64,000 bases of DNA from JAFDWI01 sp963764215 (GCA_963764215.1 CAVXRS010000007.1:124001-188000); one strand, 5' to 3'. Shown: positions 28,591 through 38,261, counted from the stretch's first letter. Notes: generated by a model not told the origin, from the sequence alone. Program-made: numbers and translations.

Positions 28591-29058
28591 TCACACCTGC
28601 TTGGGGACGTGGCTCCGCAGGAACATCTTCATCACCTTGTGGCCGAAGTCGGCGGTCGGGTCGAACATGCACGGGCAGCCGCCGTCGATGACGGTGATCC
28701 CGTGCTCGCGGCCGTACTCGGTCGCCGCCGGCAAGACGCTGCCGGCGCCCGGGCCGCGGTGCATCCAGACGTGCTCGATGCCCAGGTCCGCGCACTCCCG
28801 CATCGTGTCTTCGGCGCGACCGGGAGCGGTCGCGATCACGACCGCCTCCACGCCGCCGGGGACGCTTCGCAGGTCGTGGTAGGCGGTCACGCCTTCGACC
28901 TCGTCCACGTTGGGATTGATCGCGAACACCTCGTAGCCACGGTCACGGAGGCGGTTGAACACGGTGTTGGCGCCATGGTCCTTGGCGCTGCGCGACACGC
29001 CGGTCACCGCGATCCGCCGGTTCGCGAGGAATGCGGCTGCGGCTTCATTGATCTGCAT
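28591..29058 (-). CDS. CoA-binding (Rossmann) protein
   Basis: 155 residues. RRIAVTGVSRSAKDHGANTV, YEVFAINPNVDEVEGVTAYH, GVEAVVIATAPGRAEDTM and IEHVWMHRGPGAGS follow the CoA_binding_2 pattern. The tail VIDGGCPCMFDPTADFGHKV is also usual for the family. The start at the ATG (MQINEAAAAFLANRR) is set by GGAAGGAGTCGACC upstream. The family binds CoA; a precise role is unknown. Confidence 0.85.
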   Translation of the reverse strand: MQINEAAAAFLANRRIAVTGVSRSAKDHGANTVFNRLRDRGYEVFAINPNVDEVEGVTAYHDLRSVPGGVEAVVIATAPGRAEDTMRECADLGIEHVWMHRGPGAGSVLPAATEYGREHGITVIDGGCPCMFDPTADFGHKVMKMFLRSHVPKQV

Positions 29059-29236
29059 GGTCGACTCCTTCCGATGCGACTCTTGGCACCATTGACCCAC
29101 ATGCCGGTCGGCGTCGACCAGGGTCGAACGTCACATGACGCCCGCTGCCAGGGGCCCGATGCGCGCCCTGCGGCGCCTCGAACCGGCTCCTGGTCCTGCA
29201 CCTCTGTGGTTCCGCGCGGCCCTAGGATCGGCGCTC

Positions 29237-31019
29237 GTGCTCCGCCGTCTGCTCTCCTTCGTCTGCCTCACCGCCCTGGTGGTTGTGCTGCTGGCGGTTC
29301 CCACCTCGACCGCCACTTCGGCATCCGCCCCGGTGACGCCCGGCGTGGTGCCTTCCGACATCGCCACCACCTACCTGGCCCGCCGCCCGCCCCTCGGCGA
29401 CGTGACCGTCATCGACGTGAGCGGCGAGAGCGCCGACCGCAAGCTGCTGGCGGCCACCCTCCAGGGCATCGTCAACCGCACCGAGGTCCGGATCTACCTG
29501 CTGGGCATGCGGTCGGTGGCCGAGGACCAGCACTGGCTGGACTGGTACCAGCACAAGGGGCTCATCCACGTCGTCGCCACCGTGAGCCTCGACACCGCCC
29601 TGTCGACGTTCGCCGGCGAGCTGGCCGGCTACGTGGTCGCCGACGACGCCGAGCCGTGGACCATCAACACCGCCACCACCGCGGCGGGCGTGCTCGGCGG
29701 CGTGGTGGTGACGCCGGCCACGATCGGCGCGGCGCAGTCCGCCGGGCTGACCCAGCTCGACGACCAGCGGGGCCGCTGGCCCGACGCCGCCACCGCGTAC
29801 AAGGCGTCGGCCGCCACCTACCGGAGCTCGCTCGGCGAGCAGGCGGTCGCCATCCAGGCCCCCGACCGCCACCAGCCCCGGGACCTGTTCGTCCAGCAGG
29901 GCATGTTCGTGGTCTACACCCGACCGAGCCGATCGGACTTCGATCAGATCTACAACCTGATCGACACGTTCCCCACCGACCACCCCGTCTACGGCTACAT
30001 CTCCGACACCGGCACCGAAGAGGTCACCGCCATCCTCCGCCTGAGCCAGCAAGGCCGGTTCCTGGTGCCCACCGACACCACCGACAACCTCTCGTTCCAC
30101 CTCGCGGTGGGCGGCGCCGTCCGCGCTCAGGCGCCCCAGGTGAACACCGACGTCGCGCCCTGCACCAGCTCGAAGACCAACATCGTCCTCTCCGTCGGCG
30201 ACGGCGACAACATGGTCGTGCCCGAGTCGACCTACCTGCAGAGCCGGGGACTGGACGAGCAGCAAGCGGGGCGACCTGCCCTTCGGCTGGGGGATCAACG
30301 CGGCCACGTCGGTGCTGATGCCCGCGGTGTGGGACCAGTACGCCACGACCGCCACGCCGAACGACGAACTGGTCGCCATGATGGGGCTCGGCTACACGCT
30401 GCCGTCCCAGTGGCCAGACGCCGCCGGCTATTTGACGAAGAGCCTCCAGATGCAACAGGTCCTCGGCCTCCGGGCGCGCTGGAGTCTCGATCCGTTCCTC
30501 GGCAGCCCGAACAGCTCGGCCTGGTCGGCGTGGGCGACCGCCGTCGCGCAGGCCGGCACGGCGCCATCGGGTTTCCTGCTCAACTACTCCGACTTCGGTG
30601 CGCCGCCGGTGTTCCACGACCCGTCCGGTCGACCGGTGCTCAGCGCGCAGGCCGCCGCCTACGGCGAGTCCACCGCCCAGATCACCCAGGAGGTCGACGC
30701 CCTGGTGGCCACGCCTCCCGCAAAGCGGCCGCTCGTCTCGTTCATCCCCGTGACCGTGTGGAGCACCAGCTACGAGGCGGTCGCCGATGCCCTCCTCCCG
30801 CTGGAAGCGAAGGGCGTCCGGTTCCTCACCCCGAGCCAGGCCTTCGCCTGCCTGCCCCCGGCGCCGGCCCAGCCGGTGTCGACGACCACCGCCCCCAGCG
30901 GCCCCGAACCCGACCTGGCCGGGCCGGCCCGACCGGTCGCGGCCCACACCGAGCTACACCGGCTGATCCCGCCGATCCCGATCGAGCGGGCGACGACCGT
31001 GTTGTCGCCGGGCGCGTGA
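29237..31019 (+). CDS. Secreted GxGYxYP-domain protein, frameshifted
   Basis: A GTG at 29237 starts a signal peptide (VLRRLLSFVCLTALVVVLLA...TATSASA); an upstream ATG at 29135 is possible. The mature part reads GDVTVIDVSGESADRKLLAA, LQGIVNRTEVRIYLLG, TAILRLSQQGRFLVPTD, NIVLSVGDGDN, then, after a break near 30265, GDLPFGWGINAAT and GLGYTLPSQWPDAAGY, the G-x-G-Y-x-x-P motif. PLVSFIPVTVWSTSYEAVA follows. The family is a putative carbohydrate-active fold. The last about 15 residues come from DNA similar to the antisense of the DUF998 gene at 31250. Confidence 0.8.
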
Positions 31020-31128
31020 TCGAACGAGCGGGCACGGTGGGCGTCGCCGGTGCGGCCGGCACACGTGCCGGTCGGTGTTGGCCCGCCCAGCGGTCACCGC
31101 AACCCGTGCCCACCGTCGTGTCGGTTCG

Positions 31129-31806
31129 TCAATTGGGGACGTCGTCGCGGACTGTTTCCGGTTCGCCGGCGGCGTTCGCTCCGCGGTGGCTTTCGGCCAG
31201 CAGGTAGCCACCGAAGAACGGCAGCCACAGGATGATCGGGTAGACGACCCAGCGCTCGATCCCGCCGATCCCGATCGAGTGGGCGATGACCGTGTCGTCG
31301 CCGAGCTCGCCGACCACGAGCGCCACCAGCGACAGCACACCCAAGCCCAGCGACATCCACCGGAACGGCGGGTCGGTGACCTTGAACACGGTGACGGCGG
31401 TCAGCGCGGAGAACACGAACGCCACCATCGCGGCCAGCGGGTGCGGCCCGGTGTTGCCGGGAAAGACACCGACGAGCAGCGTGCCGAGCCCGAACAGGCT
31501 CGACATCGTGAGCAGCACCCCGTGCCGGTAGTGCCGCCAGGTCGCCCACGCCGCCACGAGCACCAGGACACCTGCCAAGATGAGGGTCACATCGAAGATC
31601 GTCGCGGCAGGCTGGGTGATGATCGAATGTGGCGGCCGGGTGGCGCCGAGGTCGCTGATCTCCTGTCTGGTGGAGTAGTGCCGCCACACCGGGTACTTCG
31701 TCTCGGCGGTGATGATGCCCATGAGCAGGACGAGGCCGGCCGACGTGAAACAGATCCCGGCGAGGGCCGCTGCTCGCTCGCTCCGTGTCGTGGTCGCGGT
31801 GCTCAT
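31129..31806 (-). CDS. DUF998-family membrane protein
   Basis: 225 residues, six to seven transmembrane helices (LAGICFTSAGLVLLMGIITA, FDVTLILAGVLVLVAAWATW, MSSLFGLGTLLVGVFPGNTG). STRQEISDLGATRPPHS and VGVFPGNTGPHPLAAMVAF are DUF998 hallmarks. ATG at 31806 overlaps the stop of an 18-codon leader (ATGA) which carries the strong ribosome site, so translation is probably coupled. Function unknown. Confidence 0.8.
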   Translation of the reverse strand: MSTATTTRSERAAALAGICFTSAGLVLLMGIITAETKYPVWRHYSTRQEISDLGATRPPHSIITQPAATIFDVTLILAGVLVLVAAWATWRHYRHGVLLTMSSLFGLGTLLVGVFPGNTGPHPLAAMVAFVFSALTAVTVFKVTDPPFRWMSLGLGVLSLVALVVGELGDDTVIAHSIGIGGIERWVVYPIILWLPFFGGYLLAESHRGANAAGEPETVRDDVPN

Positions 31807-31859
31807 CGGCGCCGCGCCCCTACTTGCCGGCGCCGGTCGGCCCAGTCGGTGTCGTCCAT
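31803..31859 (-). CDS. 18-residue leader peptide coupled to DUF998 gene
   Basis: ATG at 31859 preceded by AAAGGAGGCACGCG encodes MDDTDWADRRRQVGARRR and ends at a TGA that overlaps the DUF998 ATG (ATGA). The DUF998 start lacks its own ribosome site, so this short frame is likely translated. Confidence 0.5.
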   Translation of the reverse strand: MDDTDWADRRRQVGARRR

Positions 31860-32101
31860 CGCGTGCCTCCTTTCGAATCGATTACTAGCGCGCCGAGCTG
31901 GTCGGCGCTGGTTCAGGGGTCGTCTACGACGCGGACGCCTCCACCTCCGCAAGCGGCACCGCCTGGTGCGACGCCCTCTCCAACGGGGAACCATCGATTC
32001 TGTCGAGTCCCCGTCCCGCGTACGCAGACCCCTCGAACAGCCACCGCGCCCCGCTCGACTCCGAAGAACCAGATTGGGCGACGGACGACGTGCCTCGGCG
32101 A
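31860..32101. other. Intergenic stretch with no supported gene
   Basis: About 240 bases; short arginine-rich frames only. It probably contains the promoter of the leader/DUF998 unit. Confidence 0.4.
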
Positions 32102-34966
32102 CTACTGATCGAGCACGGCGAGAATGTCGTCCGCCCACCGCTCCAACTTGACGGGGCCGATCCCGTCACAGGCGGCCAGTTCGGCCGCCGTCGTCGGCCG
32201 TGAGAGCGCGATGCCCCGCAGATGCGCATCGGAGAGCACCGTGAACGCGGGTTTGCCGATGGCCCGGGCTTCGGTGGTGCGCCACGCACGCAGGGCTGCT
32301 TCGGCGGCGGCTGCCGGCCCCCACAACTCGGTGGGGGCGACGAGTGGCCGGCGGGTCCCCTCGACTTCCACTCGTTCGCCGTAACGCACCCGCAGCGTGC
32401 TCCCGGTGTCCAGTCGAACCACGACCCCGGCACCATCAGCGCCTTCGACGGTTCCGGCATGTCCACCCGAAGCGGACAGTCGCAGTCCGAGACTCGCGAG
32501 ATGGCCGACTTCGCCTTGGGCGCCCGAGTCTCGCTTCGATGGCTTGTCCCCGCCGCGCGACGTTGCTTTCCAAACTCGATCGGGGTCCCTCGACGTCTTG
32601 GTCGACGGTCCGTTCCTCGGTGCGGTGCCGGCCAGTTCGGCCACGAAACGGCTCTGGCGACTGCGGTCCGCAAGAACCGCGACCCGTCGACGCCCACGGG
32701 TGATCGCAACGTGTAAGACCCGCCGTTCTTCCTCCAGGTCCTCGCTGAGACGATGGGGCACGATGCCGGCCATCACCCCGAAGACCGCCACGTGGTCCCA
32801 CTCGCGGCCCTTGACCCGGTGGATGGTCGACAGGGTGATCCCACCCGGATCCTGGGGGCGGTCGAGCAGGCCGCGCAGCCAGGCTTCGAAACCCGATGGA
32901 TCGCGGTGCAGATCGGCCACCCCCAACAAGGCTTCGAGATCATCGAGATGACTCGAACCGTGGGCCGCGCTCTTGCCGGTGCGATCCAGCAGGCCCATCG
33001 CGGACCCGAGCCCCACTTCGTCGCGCACGACCTCGAGCACGTCCCTGGTCGTGCCTCCGTGCGCAGATTCACTCACCGCGGCGAGATCATCCGCGAGACG
33101 GTGCACCTTCTTCGCTTCCTTTTCGGGGACCTGGTCGGCGATGGATCGGACCCCGTCCACCGACCACGAATCTCGACGTTCGAGTCGGTCGGGAAACCAC
33201 CGGGGCAACCCCCGAGTCGGACGACGCAGAATCTCGACGATGTCGGGAGTGGCCATCCGCCCGTCGGCGACGGCCAGGCGGAGATAGGCGAGAGCGGCGC
33301 GCAGACCGGTGCGCGCCAGGATGCTCGGCGACAGGACCGACGCAACACCGAAGCCGGCGTCGACCAATGCGATCTGGGGGACCAGCAACAGCGAATTGAC
33401 CCGGGCGAGCACGGCGATCGATGACGGCTCGACGCCGGGCTCGGCGTCCCAGGCACGGATCTGATCGACCAGGGTGGCCGCAGCGTCACCGGGGCCGTGC
33501 TGGATGATCGCCAACGCCTCGGGTGACGGGTCGGCATCGGGCCCCGCGTCGATGGTCTTGTCCACCCGGCGTTGGTTGTAGCCGACCAGGTTGCGGGCGG
33601 CGTCGATGACCTTCGTCGGGCACCGGTAGTTGATCGTGATGGGGTGGGACGCTGCGCTCGGGAACAGTCGGTCGTAGTCGATGAGGAAGGAAGGGCTGGC
33701 CGAATTGTGCCCGTAGATGACCTGGTCGTCGTCGCCGACGCCGAACACGTCGAGACCTGGGAGCGCGAGGAGCCGGACGAGCAGCACGTGGGCCGGGGTG
33801 AGATCCTGGAACTCGTCGACGAGCAGATGTCGACAACGCCCTTGCAGGCGTCGGCGGAACGCCCCATCGCCGAGCAGCGCTTCGATCGCGGCGTAGATCT
33901 GTTCGTCGAAGTCGACCGCACCCCGGTCGCCAAGACGTCGGCGGTACGGGCCGAACAGGTCGGCAAACCCTTCGACGTCGTCGCGTTCGGCTTCGACCTC
34001 GGCGGGGTCGCGTAACCCCAGCCGCACCGCACCGAGGGCTTCGAGGTACGGGCCGATCGGATCGGTGTTCGCACGGTGACGCCGCCCGCCGGGGAGCAAC
34101 GAGTCGACGAGTCGACGGGCCTCGCGTTCGTCGACAACCGTTGGCATGGCGCCGCGGTGTTCGCGCAACACCCAGAGCCCGAGCGAGTTCAGGGTCCGGA
34201 TCCGAGGGCTGAACGCGCTCGTGCGTCGTTCGAGTTCGAGCTGGGCCTGTTTGTTGTAGGCGACCGCGAGCACCGCATCGCGCTGCCAGCCCCGGTCGAC
34301 GATGAGGTGGCGGAGACGTTCGGTGAGCACCCTGGTCTTGCCCGAACCGGCGGGCGCGATGACCCGAGCGGGCCCGTCGGTGTGGGCCACCGCGGCGAGC
34401 TGGTCGACGGCCAGGTCGGCATCGGGCGGAGGCGGAATCCGGTCGGGTTCCAGCCGTCCCGAAGCGACCGATTCGGTCGCGATCGTGGTTTGACCGTCGA
34501 GGGACTCCGCGCTCAGTGAACCGCGTGGGCCGCCGTCGATCCACACCGGTGTGCCATCGGGCAGACAGATGTCCGCAGGACCTTCGGGAGTTTCGGTCGC
34601 GCCGAGACGGGCGGCTTTGCGAGCCCACCACCAGATCGGCTCGCCGGGCTCTCGGGCGTCATAGGTGTTGGCCCAGACGAGAAAATGGAGACGGTCGAAG
34701 TACGGCTCGGTGTCGGCTTCGAGTCGCCACGGCTCATCGGTGATGCTCTCGGGGTCACGGAACCGGACAGGATCGACGCCGAGTGCGACGACGACGGGGA
34801 CGCGTTTCGACCAGGAGCGATGCAACTGGGCGACGACTTCGCCCGGGTCGCGCAACACCGCGTCGTCGATGGTGATGACCGGGGCACCGATCCATGGCTC
34901 AGGGATCGGTCCCTGAGCGGCGGTGACGACACCGCGCCCGAGCGCGGTCGGTCCGGGAACGGGCAT
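32102..34966 (-). CDS. UvrD2-like SF1 DNA helicase with C-terminal HRDC domain
   Basis: About 954 residues from the Met at 34966 (an upstream Met at 34999 is possible). An N-terminal extension of about 180 residues (ITIDDAVLRDPGEVVAQLHR, LHFLVWANTYDAREPGEPIW) precedes the helicase: Walker A RVIAPAGSGKTR (K210), HLLVDEFQDLTPAHVLLVRL, GVGDDDQVIYGHNSAS, INYRCPTKVIDAARNLVGYN, TLSTIHRVKGREWDHVAVFG, LHVAITRGRRRVAVLADRS. The last 75 residues (LSDAHLRGIALSRPTTAAEL, CDGIGPVKLERWADDILAVL) form an HRDC domain. It unwinds DNA 3'-5' in relatives and acts in repair/replication. No frame break in almost 3 kb. Confidence 0.9.
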   Translation of the reverse strand: MPVPGPTALGRGVVTAAQGPIPEPWIGAPVITIDDAVLRDPGEVVAQLHRSWSKRVPVVVALGVDPVRFRDPESITDEPWRLEADTEPYFDRLHFLVWANTYDAREPGEPIWWWARKAARLGATETPEGPADICLPDGTPVWIDGGPRGSLSAESLDGQTTIATESVASGRLEPDRIPPPPDADLAVDQLAAVAHTDGPARVIAPAGSGKTRVLTERLRHLIVDRGWQRDAVLAVAYNKQAQLELERRTSAFSPRIRTLNSLGLWVLREHRGAMPTVVDEREARRLVDSLLPGGRRHRANTDPIGPYLEALGAVRLGLRDPAEVEAERDDVEGFADLFGPYRRRLGDRGAVDFDEQIYAAIEALLGDGAFRRRLQGRCRHLLVDEFQDLTPAHVLLVRLLALPGLDVFGVGDDDQVIYGHNSASPSFLIDYDRLFPSAASHPITINYRCPTKVIDAARNLVGYNQRRVDKTIDAGPDADPSPEALAIIQHGPGDAAATLVDQIRAWDAEPGVEPSSIAVLARVNSLLLVPQIALVDAGFGVASVLSPSILARTGLRAALAYLRLAVADGRMATPDIVEILRRPTRGLPRWFPDRLERRDSWSVDGVRSIADQVPEKEAKKVHRLADDLAAVSESAHGGTTRDVLEVVRDEVGLGSAMGLLDRTGKSAAHGSSHLDDLEALLGVADLHRDPSGFEAWLRGLLDRPQDPGGITLSTIHRVKGREWDHVAVFGVMAGIVPHRLSEDLEEERRVLHVAITRGRRRVAVLADRSRQSRFVAELAGTAPRNGPSTKTSRDPDRVWKATSRGGDKPSKRDSGAQGEVGHLASLGLRLSASGGHAGTVEGADGAGVVVRLDTGSTLRVRYGERVEVEGTRRPLVAPTELWGPAAAAEAALRAWRTTEARAIGKPAFTVLSDAHLRGIALSRPTTAAELAACDGIGPVKLERWADDILAVLDQ

Positions 34967-35095
34967 CGCCCCACCGTAGACACCGCCTGTGACTCTCATA
35001 CTGGAAGGGTCCCCGGATCGGGCTCGGGTCTGACCCGCCGTGTGACTGGCCTTGAGCCCCCTCGAGCCGTCCCAGGGCGCATGGGCCTCTTGATG

Positions 35096-36187
35096 CTACG
35101 AGCCATGACCGGGCGTTCTGGGGTTCTTGGCCCGATTGTGAGGGCCACAGAGCCGTTGAAGGTTGGCGATCACGGTGGCGCCTCCATGGGAAAAGGGGCG
35201 GACGTGGTCGTATTCGAGGAAGGCGCGGGCGTGGCAACCGGGCTGGGCGCATTCGGGGTTGGTCTCGTCGATGACCCGTCGTTGTCGGCGGGTCGGGAAT
35301 CGTCTTCTGGGGCTCGCGTCGACTGGTTGGCGTTGGCTGTCATGCACCAGCAGGGACACGAATGCGTCGGGGAGCATGGTGGTGACCGCGTGATCAGCCA
35401 GTGGGGTGCCGTCGGTCAGGGTGTTGCCGTCTTCACGGACATGCACAACGACCTCGGCGGTGAAATCGCCGCCGCCGGAGGTCACGGCGGTGACCAGCGC
35501 GTCGGCACGTTGCTGGGCCAAGGTCGTGCCCGCGGGCACGTCGGAGCGGGTGACGTTCGTGTCGACGACCGCGCAGAGCTGACCGGCGGCCTCAGGAGTC
35601 AACCGAGCCGTGATGACGACCGTGCCGTCGGGATCGGTGCGCCACGACATGGATCTGGCGTCGTGTTGGCGTTGCGCGATCACATCCTGGTCGTCGTGGG
35701 CTTGCGTCCATGCAGCGATCGCTGCGCCGAGTCGACCGGCAGGGGTCACCCGGGCGATTGCGACGAGTGCCTCGGCATTGGTGGCGTCCAGAGTGCTGAT
35801 CAGTACACGAGCTTTGGCATAGGACACGTCTCCGCCGCGCATCGCGGCGTCGAGCACGGGGTGGTCCCGTAGGGCGCGGGCGACCCGAACCTGGCGTCGA
35901 GCCGTGCCGATGTCGATGTCACTCACGTCGGCCAGCCAGGCCGCGCACGACAGGGTACCCCAGGCAGCCCAGATGCCACGCGCATCGACCTCGCCCACCA
36001 GTACGAGCAGCTCATAGGTGCCCGTCGCGAGGTGTTGGGCCAAGGTGAGAAGTGTGGCTTCCAGCCTGTCGGTGGGCATGGCGGCGACATCCGCACGTGC
36101 CCGCGGGCAGGTTTGCTCATCGTCGGACGGGTTGCCGGGCGGCTTGTCTTCGATGGTCGGGACCGGTGCTGTTGTTGTCGGGGACAT
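35096..36187 (-). CDS. DUF222 / HNH endonuclease-domain protein (13E12-like)
   Basis: 363 residues. The N-terminal DUF222 part reads LATGTYELLVLVGEVDARGI, SCAAWLADVSDIDIGTARRQ, SYAKARVLISTLDATNAE. The C-terminal HNH is ECAQPGCHARAFLEYDHVRP with FSHGGATVIANLQRLCGPHN (C-x4-C, D-H, N, H). The family is repeated in actinobacteria, and M. tuberculosis 13E12 members are LexA-controlled. A perfect SOS-type palindrome lies 22 bp upstream of the ATG. Probably a DNA-damage-inducible nuclease of mobile origin. Confidence 0.88.
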   Translation of the reverse strand: MSPTTTAPVPTIEDKPPGNPSDDEQTCPRARADVAAMPTDRLEATLLTLAQHLATGTYELLVLVGEVDARGIWAAWGTLSCAAWLADVSDIDIGTARRQVRVARALRDHPVLDAAMRGGDVSYAKARVLISTLDATNAEALVAIARVTPAGRLGAAIAAWTQAHDDQDVIAQRQHDARSMSWRTDPDGTVVITARLTPEAAGQLCAVVDTNVTRSDVPAGTTLAQQRADALVTAVTSGGGDFTAEVVVHVREDGNTLTDGTPLADHAVTTMLPDAFVSLLVHDSQRQPVDASPRRRFPTRRQRRVIDETNPECAQPGCHARAFLEYDHVRPFSHGGATVIANLQRLCGPHNRAKNPRTPGHGS

Positions 36188-36202
36188 CGTGCCTCACTCA
36201 CT

Positions 36203-36230
36203 GTCTGATCGAACGTCTGTTCGATCAGAC
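36203..36230. promoter_or_regulatory. LexA-type SOS box upstream of the HNH gene
   Basis: A 12-bp-arm perfect palindrome with a 4-bp centre. Its core TCGAACGTCTGTTCGA (36209-36224) equals the actinobacterial LexA consensus TCGAAC-N4-GTTCGA. It lies 16-43 bases upstream of the DUF222/HNH start on the minus strand. Confidence 0.8.
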
Positions 36231-36349
36231 TAGCAAGGGGGTGGGACAATCTCGGGAGGGGACAAGGACCTTCACGGGCAACAGGCGTGCCCGCGGGCAC
36301 GTCGATCTGCCGATGACTGCGCCACCCCGATGCAACCGCCGTAGAAGTG

Positions 36350-36367
36350 ATGCTACGATCGTCGCAT
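36350..36367. promoter_or_regulatory. Near-palindromic operator overlapping vapB start
   Basis: ATGCTACGATCGTCGCAT is an 18-bp inverted repeat with one mismatched pair, ending inside the vapB ATG. The position fits autoregulation by the antitoxin, as usual for VapBC. Confidence 0.45.
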
Positions 36368-36617
36368 GAGCGATGTTGCAGTGCGTGATCTTCGAAATCA
36401 CACACGTCAGATACTCGAGCGGGTCGATGCGGGCGAGCTGGTCACGATCACCGTCGATGGCCGCCCCGCGGCACAACTCCGACCCCTGGCCGACCGGCCA
36501 CGCTTCCTCGACCGCCAGGTGTTCGTCGACCGGGTGCTGGCGCATCAGGCCGATGCGGGTCTCGCGGACGACTTGGCCGAGCTCTCACCCGACACCACCG
36601 ATGACCTTTCGTGGTGA
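36366..36617 (+). CDS. vapB: Antitoxin, Phd/YefM-VapB type
   Basis: 83 residues: MSDVAVRDLRNHTRQILERV, AGELVTITVDGRPAAQLRPL match the Phd/YefM DNA-binding fold; the C-terminal tail (RVLAHQADAGLADDLAELSP) is the toxin-binding part. Its stop overlaps the vapC GTG (GTGA). It neutralises the PIN toxin and probably represses the operon. Confidence 0.88.
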   Translation: MSDVAVRDLRNHTRQILERVDAGELVTITVDGRPAAQLRPLADRPRFLDRQVFVDRVLAHQADAGLADDLAELSPDTTDDLSW

Positions 36618-37000
36618 ACCGTGGGCTCGCCGACACGAGCGTGTTCATCGCCCGCGAGTCGCAGCGCCCGATCGACGTCGATGCGCTCCCCGACCAGCTT
36701 GCCGTCTCGGCCATCACCATCGGTGAGCTGCGAGCCGGGGTGCTCGCCGCGGCCGACGTGACGGTCGCAGATCGCCGACTCCGGACCCTCGAAGCCGCCC
36801 AGAGCCTCGACCCGGTCCCGGTCGACGGCGACGTGGCGGCCGCCTGGGCCCGGCTGCGCGTGCAGCTTCGCGACCGAGGCCGACGCCTGGGTGTGAACGA
36901 TTCGTGGATCGCCGCCACCGCCATCGCCCACGACCTGGCCCTGGTGACCCAGGACGGCGACTACGACGACCTTCCCAGTCTGCTGGTCGTCAAGGTCTGA
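36614..37000 (+). CDS. vapC: PIN-domain toxin VapC
   Basis: 128 residues from the GTG at 36614 (or 36611). All PIN acidic residues are present: D7 (GLADTSVFIA), E39 (AITIGELRAG), D96 (GVNDSWIAATA) and D114/D116 (LVTQDGDYDD). Complete compared with the shortened PIN at 3023. RNase toxin of a type II pair. Confidence 0.9.
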   Translation: MNRGLADTSVFIARESQRPIDVDALPDQLAVSAITIGELRAGVLAAADVTVADRRLRTLEAAQSLDPVPVDGDVAAAWARLRVQLRDRGRRLGVNDSWIAATAIAHDLALVTQDGDYDDLPSLLVVKV

Positions 37001-37660
37001 GGCGCCGACGCCGCGCTGCGCCGGGCGATCCCGAGGAGCATGCGCCGGGTCATCACGAAGCTCACCGGCCCGAGCGGCGACAGGACCAGGCGGGTGAAGC
37101 AGGCTGCCGAAGGCGGCCCGCTCGCGCACGAGCAGGCGCGTGGTCCCGTCGCCGCCGTCATCGAGCACGAACGCCCAGGAGAACTCCCAGCCGAAACGGT
37201 CGTCGCGGCGGGACGGGCGCCCTTCGCCGGGGATCCCCATCTGGATCACCAGGGCCCGCTCCGGCTGCACGTCCATCACGAACCAGCCGGCCGAGCCCTT
37301 GGCGTCCGCGGCGACGAGATCGCCCACGGCACGCTCCTGCCATTCGGGCACGATGCGGTCGGCGCTGTGGATGCCCAGGCCGAAGAGGTTCTCGAGCCAG
37401 TCGTAGCTGTAGAACCCACCCCGGTCCGCGCCGAGCTGCACCAGCCACGGCCACACCTCGGACGGCGGCGCGTGCACGGTGATGGCGCGGGTGACCTGCG
37501 ACGCCGGCGGGGCCACGAGGTCGTCGCCCGGCAGTCGGGCCGCCACCTCACCCTCGGTGGCGCCCCAACGGCGCTGCCACCGCGACAGCACGCGGCCCAC
37601 CGCGACCGTCGACGCCGCGGCGGCCACGGCCAACGCCTTGGACCTCGACGAAGTGCGCAT
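36961..37660 (-). CDS. SRPBCC-family protein with N-terminal anchor, frameshifted
   Basis: ATG at 37660: MRTSSRSKALAVAAAASTVA, a likely N-terminal membrane segment. The SRPBCC fold follows: TRAITVHAPPSEVWPWLVQL, FYSYDWLENLFGLGIHSADR, WQERAVGDLVAADAKGSAGW, and VQPERALVIQMGIPGEG. After a break near 37085 it ends RLVLSPLGPVSFVMTRRMLL, a helix usual in this group. The 3' end overlaps vapC tail to tail by about 40 bases if the present frame is right; the alternative frame stops earlier, near 36998. Confidence 0.75.
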
Positions 37661-37771
37661 CCGACCATTCTCGCGGCCCGCGACCAGCGCGCGTCGAGTG
37701 GGACGGCCTGGGCCTCGCCCGGCTGTGCGGCCGGGCCGCGGCGCCCCGGGCACCTGTGCGAGGATGGCGCG

Positions 37772-38254
37772 ATGACCGATCGTTTCGAAGTCAACCGTGC
37801 GATCGCCGCAACGCCGGCGGCGATCTTCGACGTGGTGCGCAGCCCGGAAGGCCACGTCGCGATCGACGCCTCCGGAATGCTCATGTCGAGCACCGGCTCG
37901 CCGGCCACCGCGGTGGGCGACCGCTTCACCGTCCACATGGACCGCGAAGCGCTCAACGACTACCCGCTGGGCCTGTACGACGTCGACGTCGTGTTCACCA
38001 CCTTCGAACCCGAACGTGAGATCGCCTGGACCATCGAGAGCGTGCTCAAGCCCGCCATCGGGCACGTCTACGGCTACCGGCTCGAGCCGATCGACGGCGG
38101 GACCATGGTGACCAGCTACTACGACTGGAGCGACATCCACCCCGAGTGGGCCGCACGCGACATCTTCCCGATCATCCCCGAATCCGCGCTGCGCGCCACC
38201 CTGGGGATCCTCGCCCGCACCGTCGCTCCCGGCCAGGCCCGCCCCGGCGCCTGA
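37772..38254 (+). CDS. SRPBCC-family protein (polyketide cyclase-like)
   Basis: 160 residues: MTDRFEVNRAIAATPAAIFD, VVRSPEGHVAIDASGM, VGDRFTVHMDREALNDYPLG, DVDVVFTTFEPEREIAWTIE and VYGYRLEPIDGGTMVTSYYD form the START/SRPBCC beta-sheet. It probably binds a hydrophobic ligand. Divergent from the other SRPBCC gene with 111 bp between starts. Confidence 0.85.
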   Translation: MTDRFEVNRAIAATPAAIFDVVRSPEGHVAIDASGMLMSSTGSPATAVGDRFTVHMDREALNDYPLGLYDVDVVFTTFEPEREIAWTIESVLKPAIGHVYGYRLEPIDGGTMVTSYYDWSDIHPEWAARDIFPIIPESALRATLGILARTVAPGQARPGA

Positions 38255-38261
38255 GCCCGGA

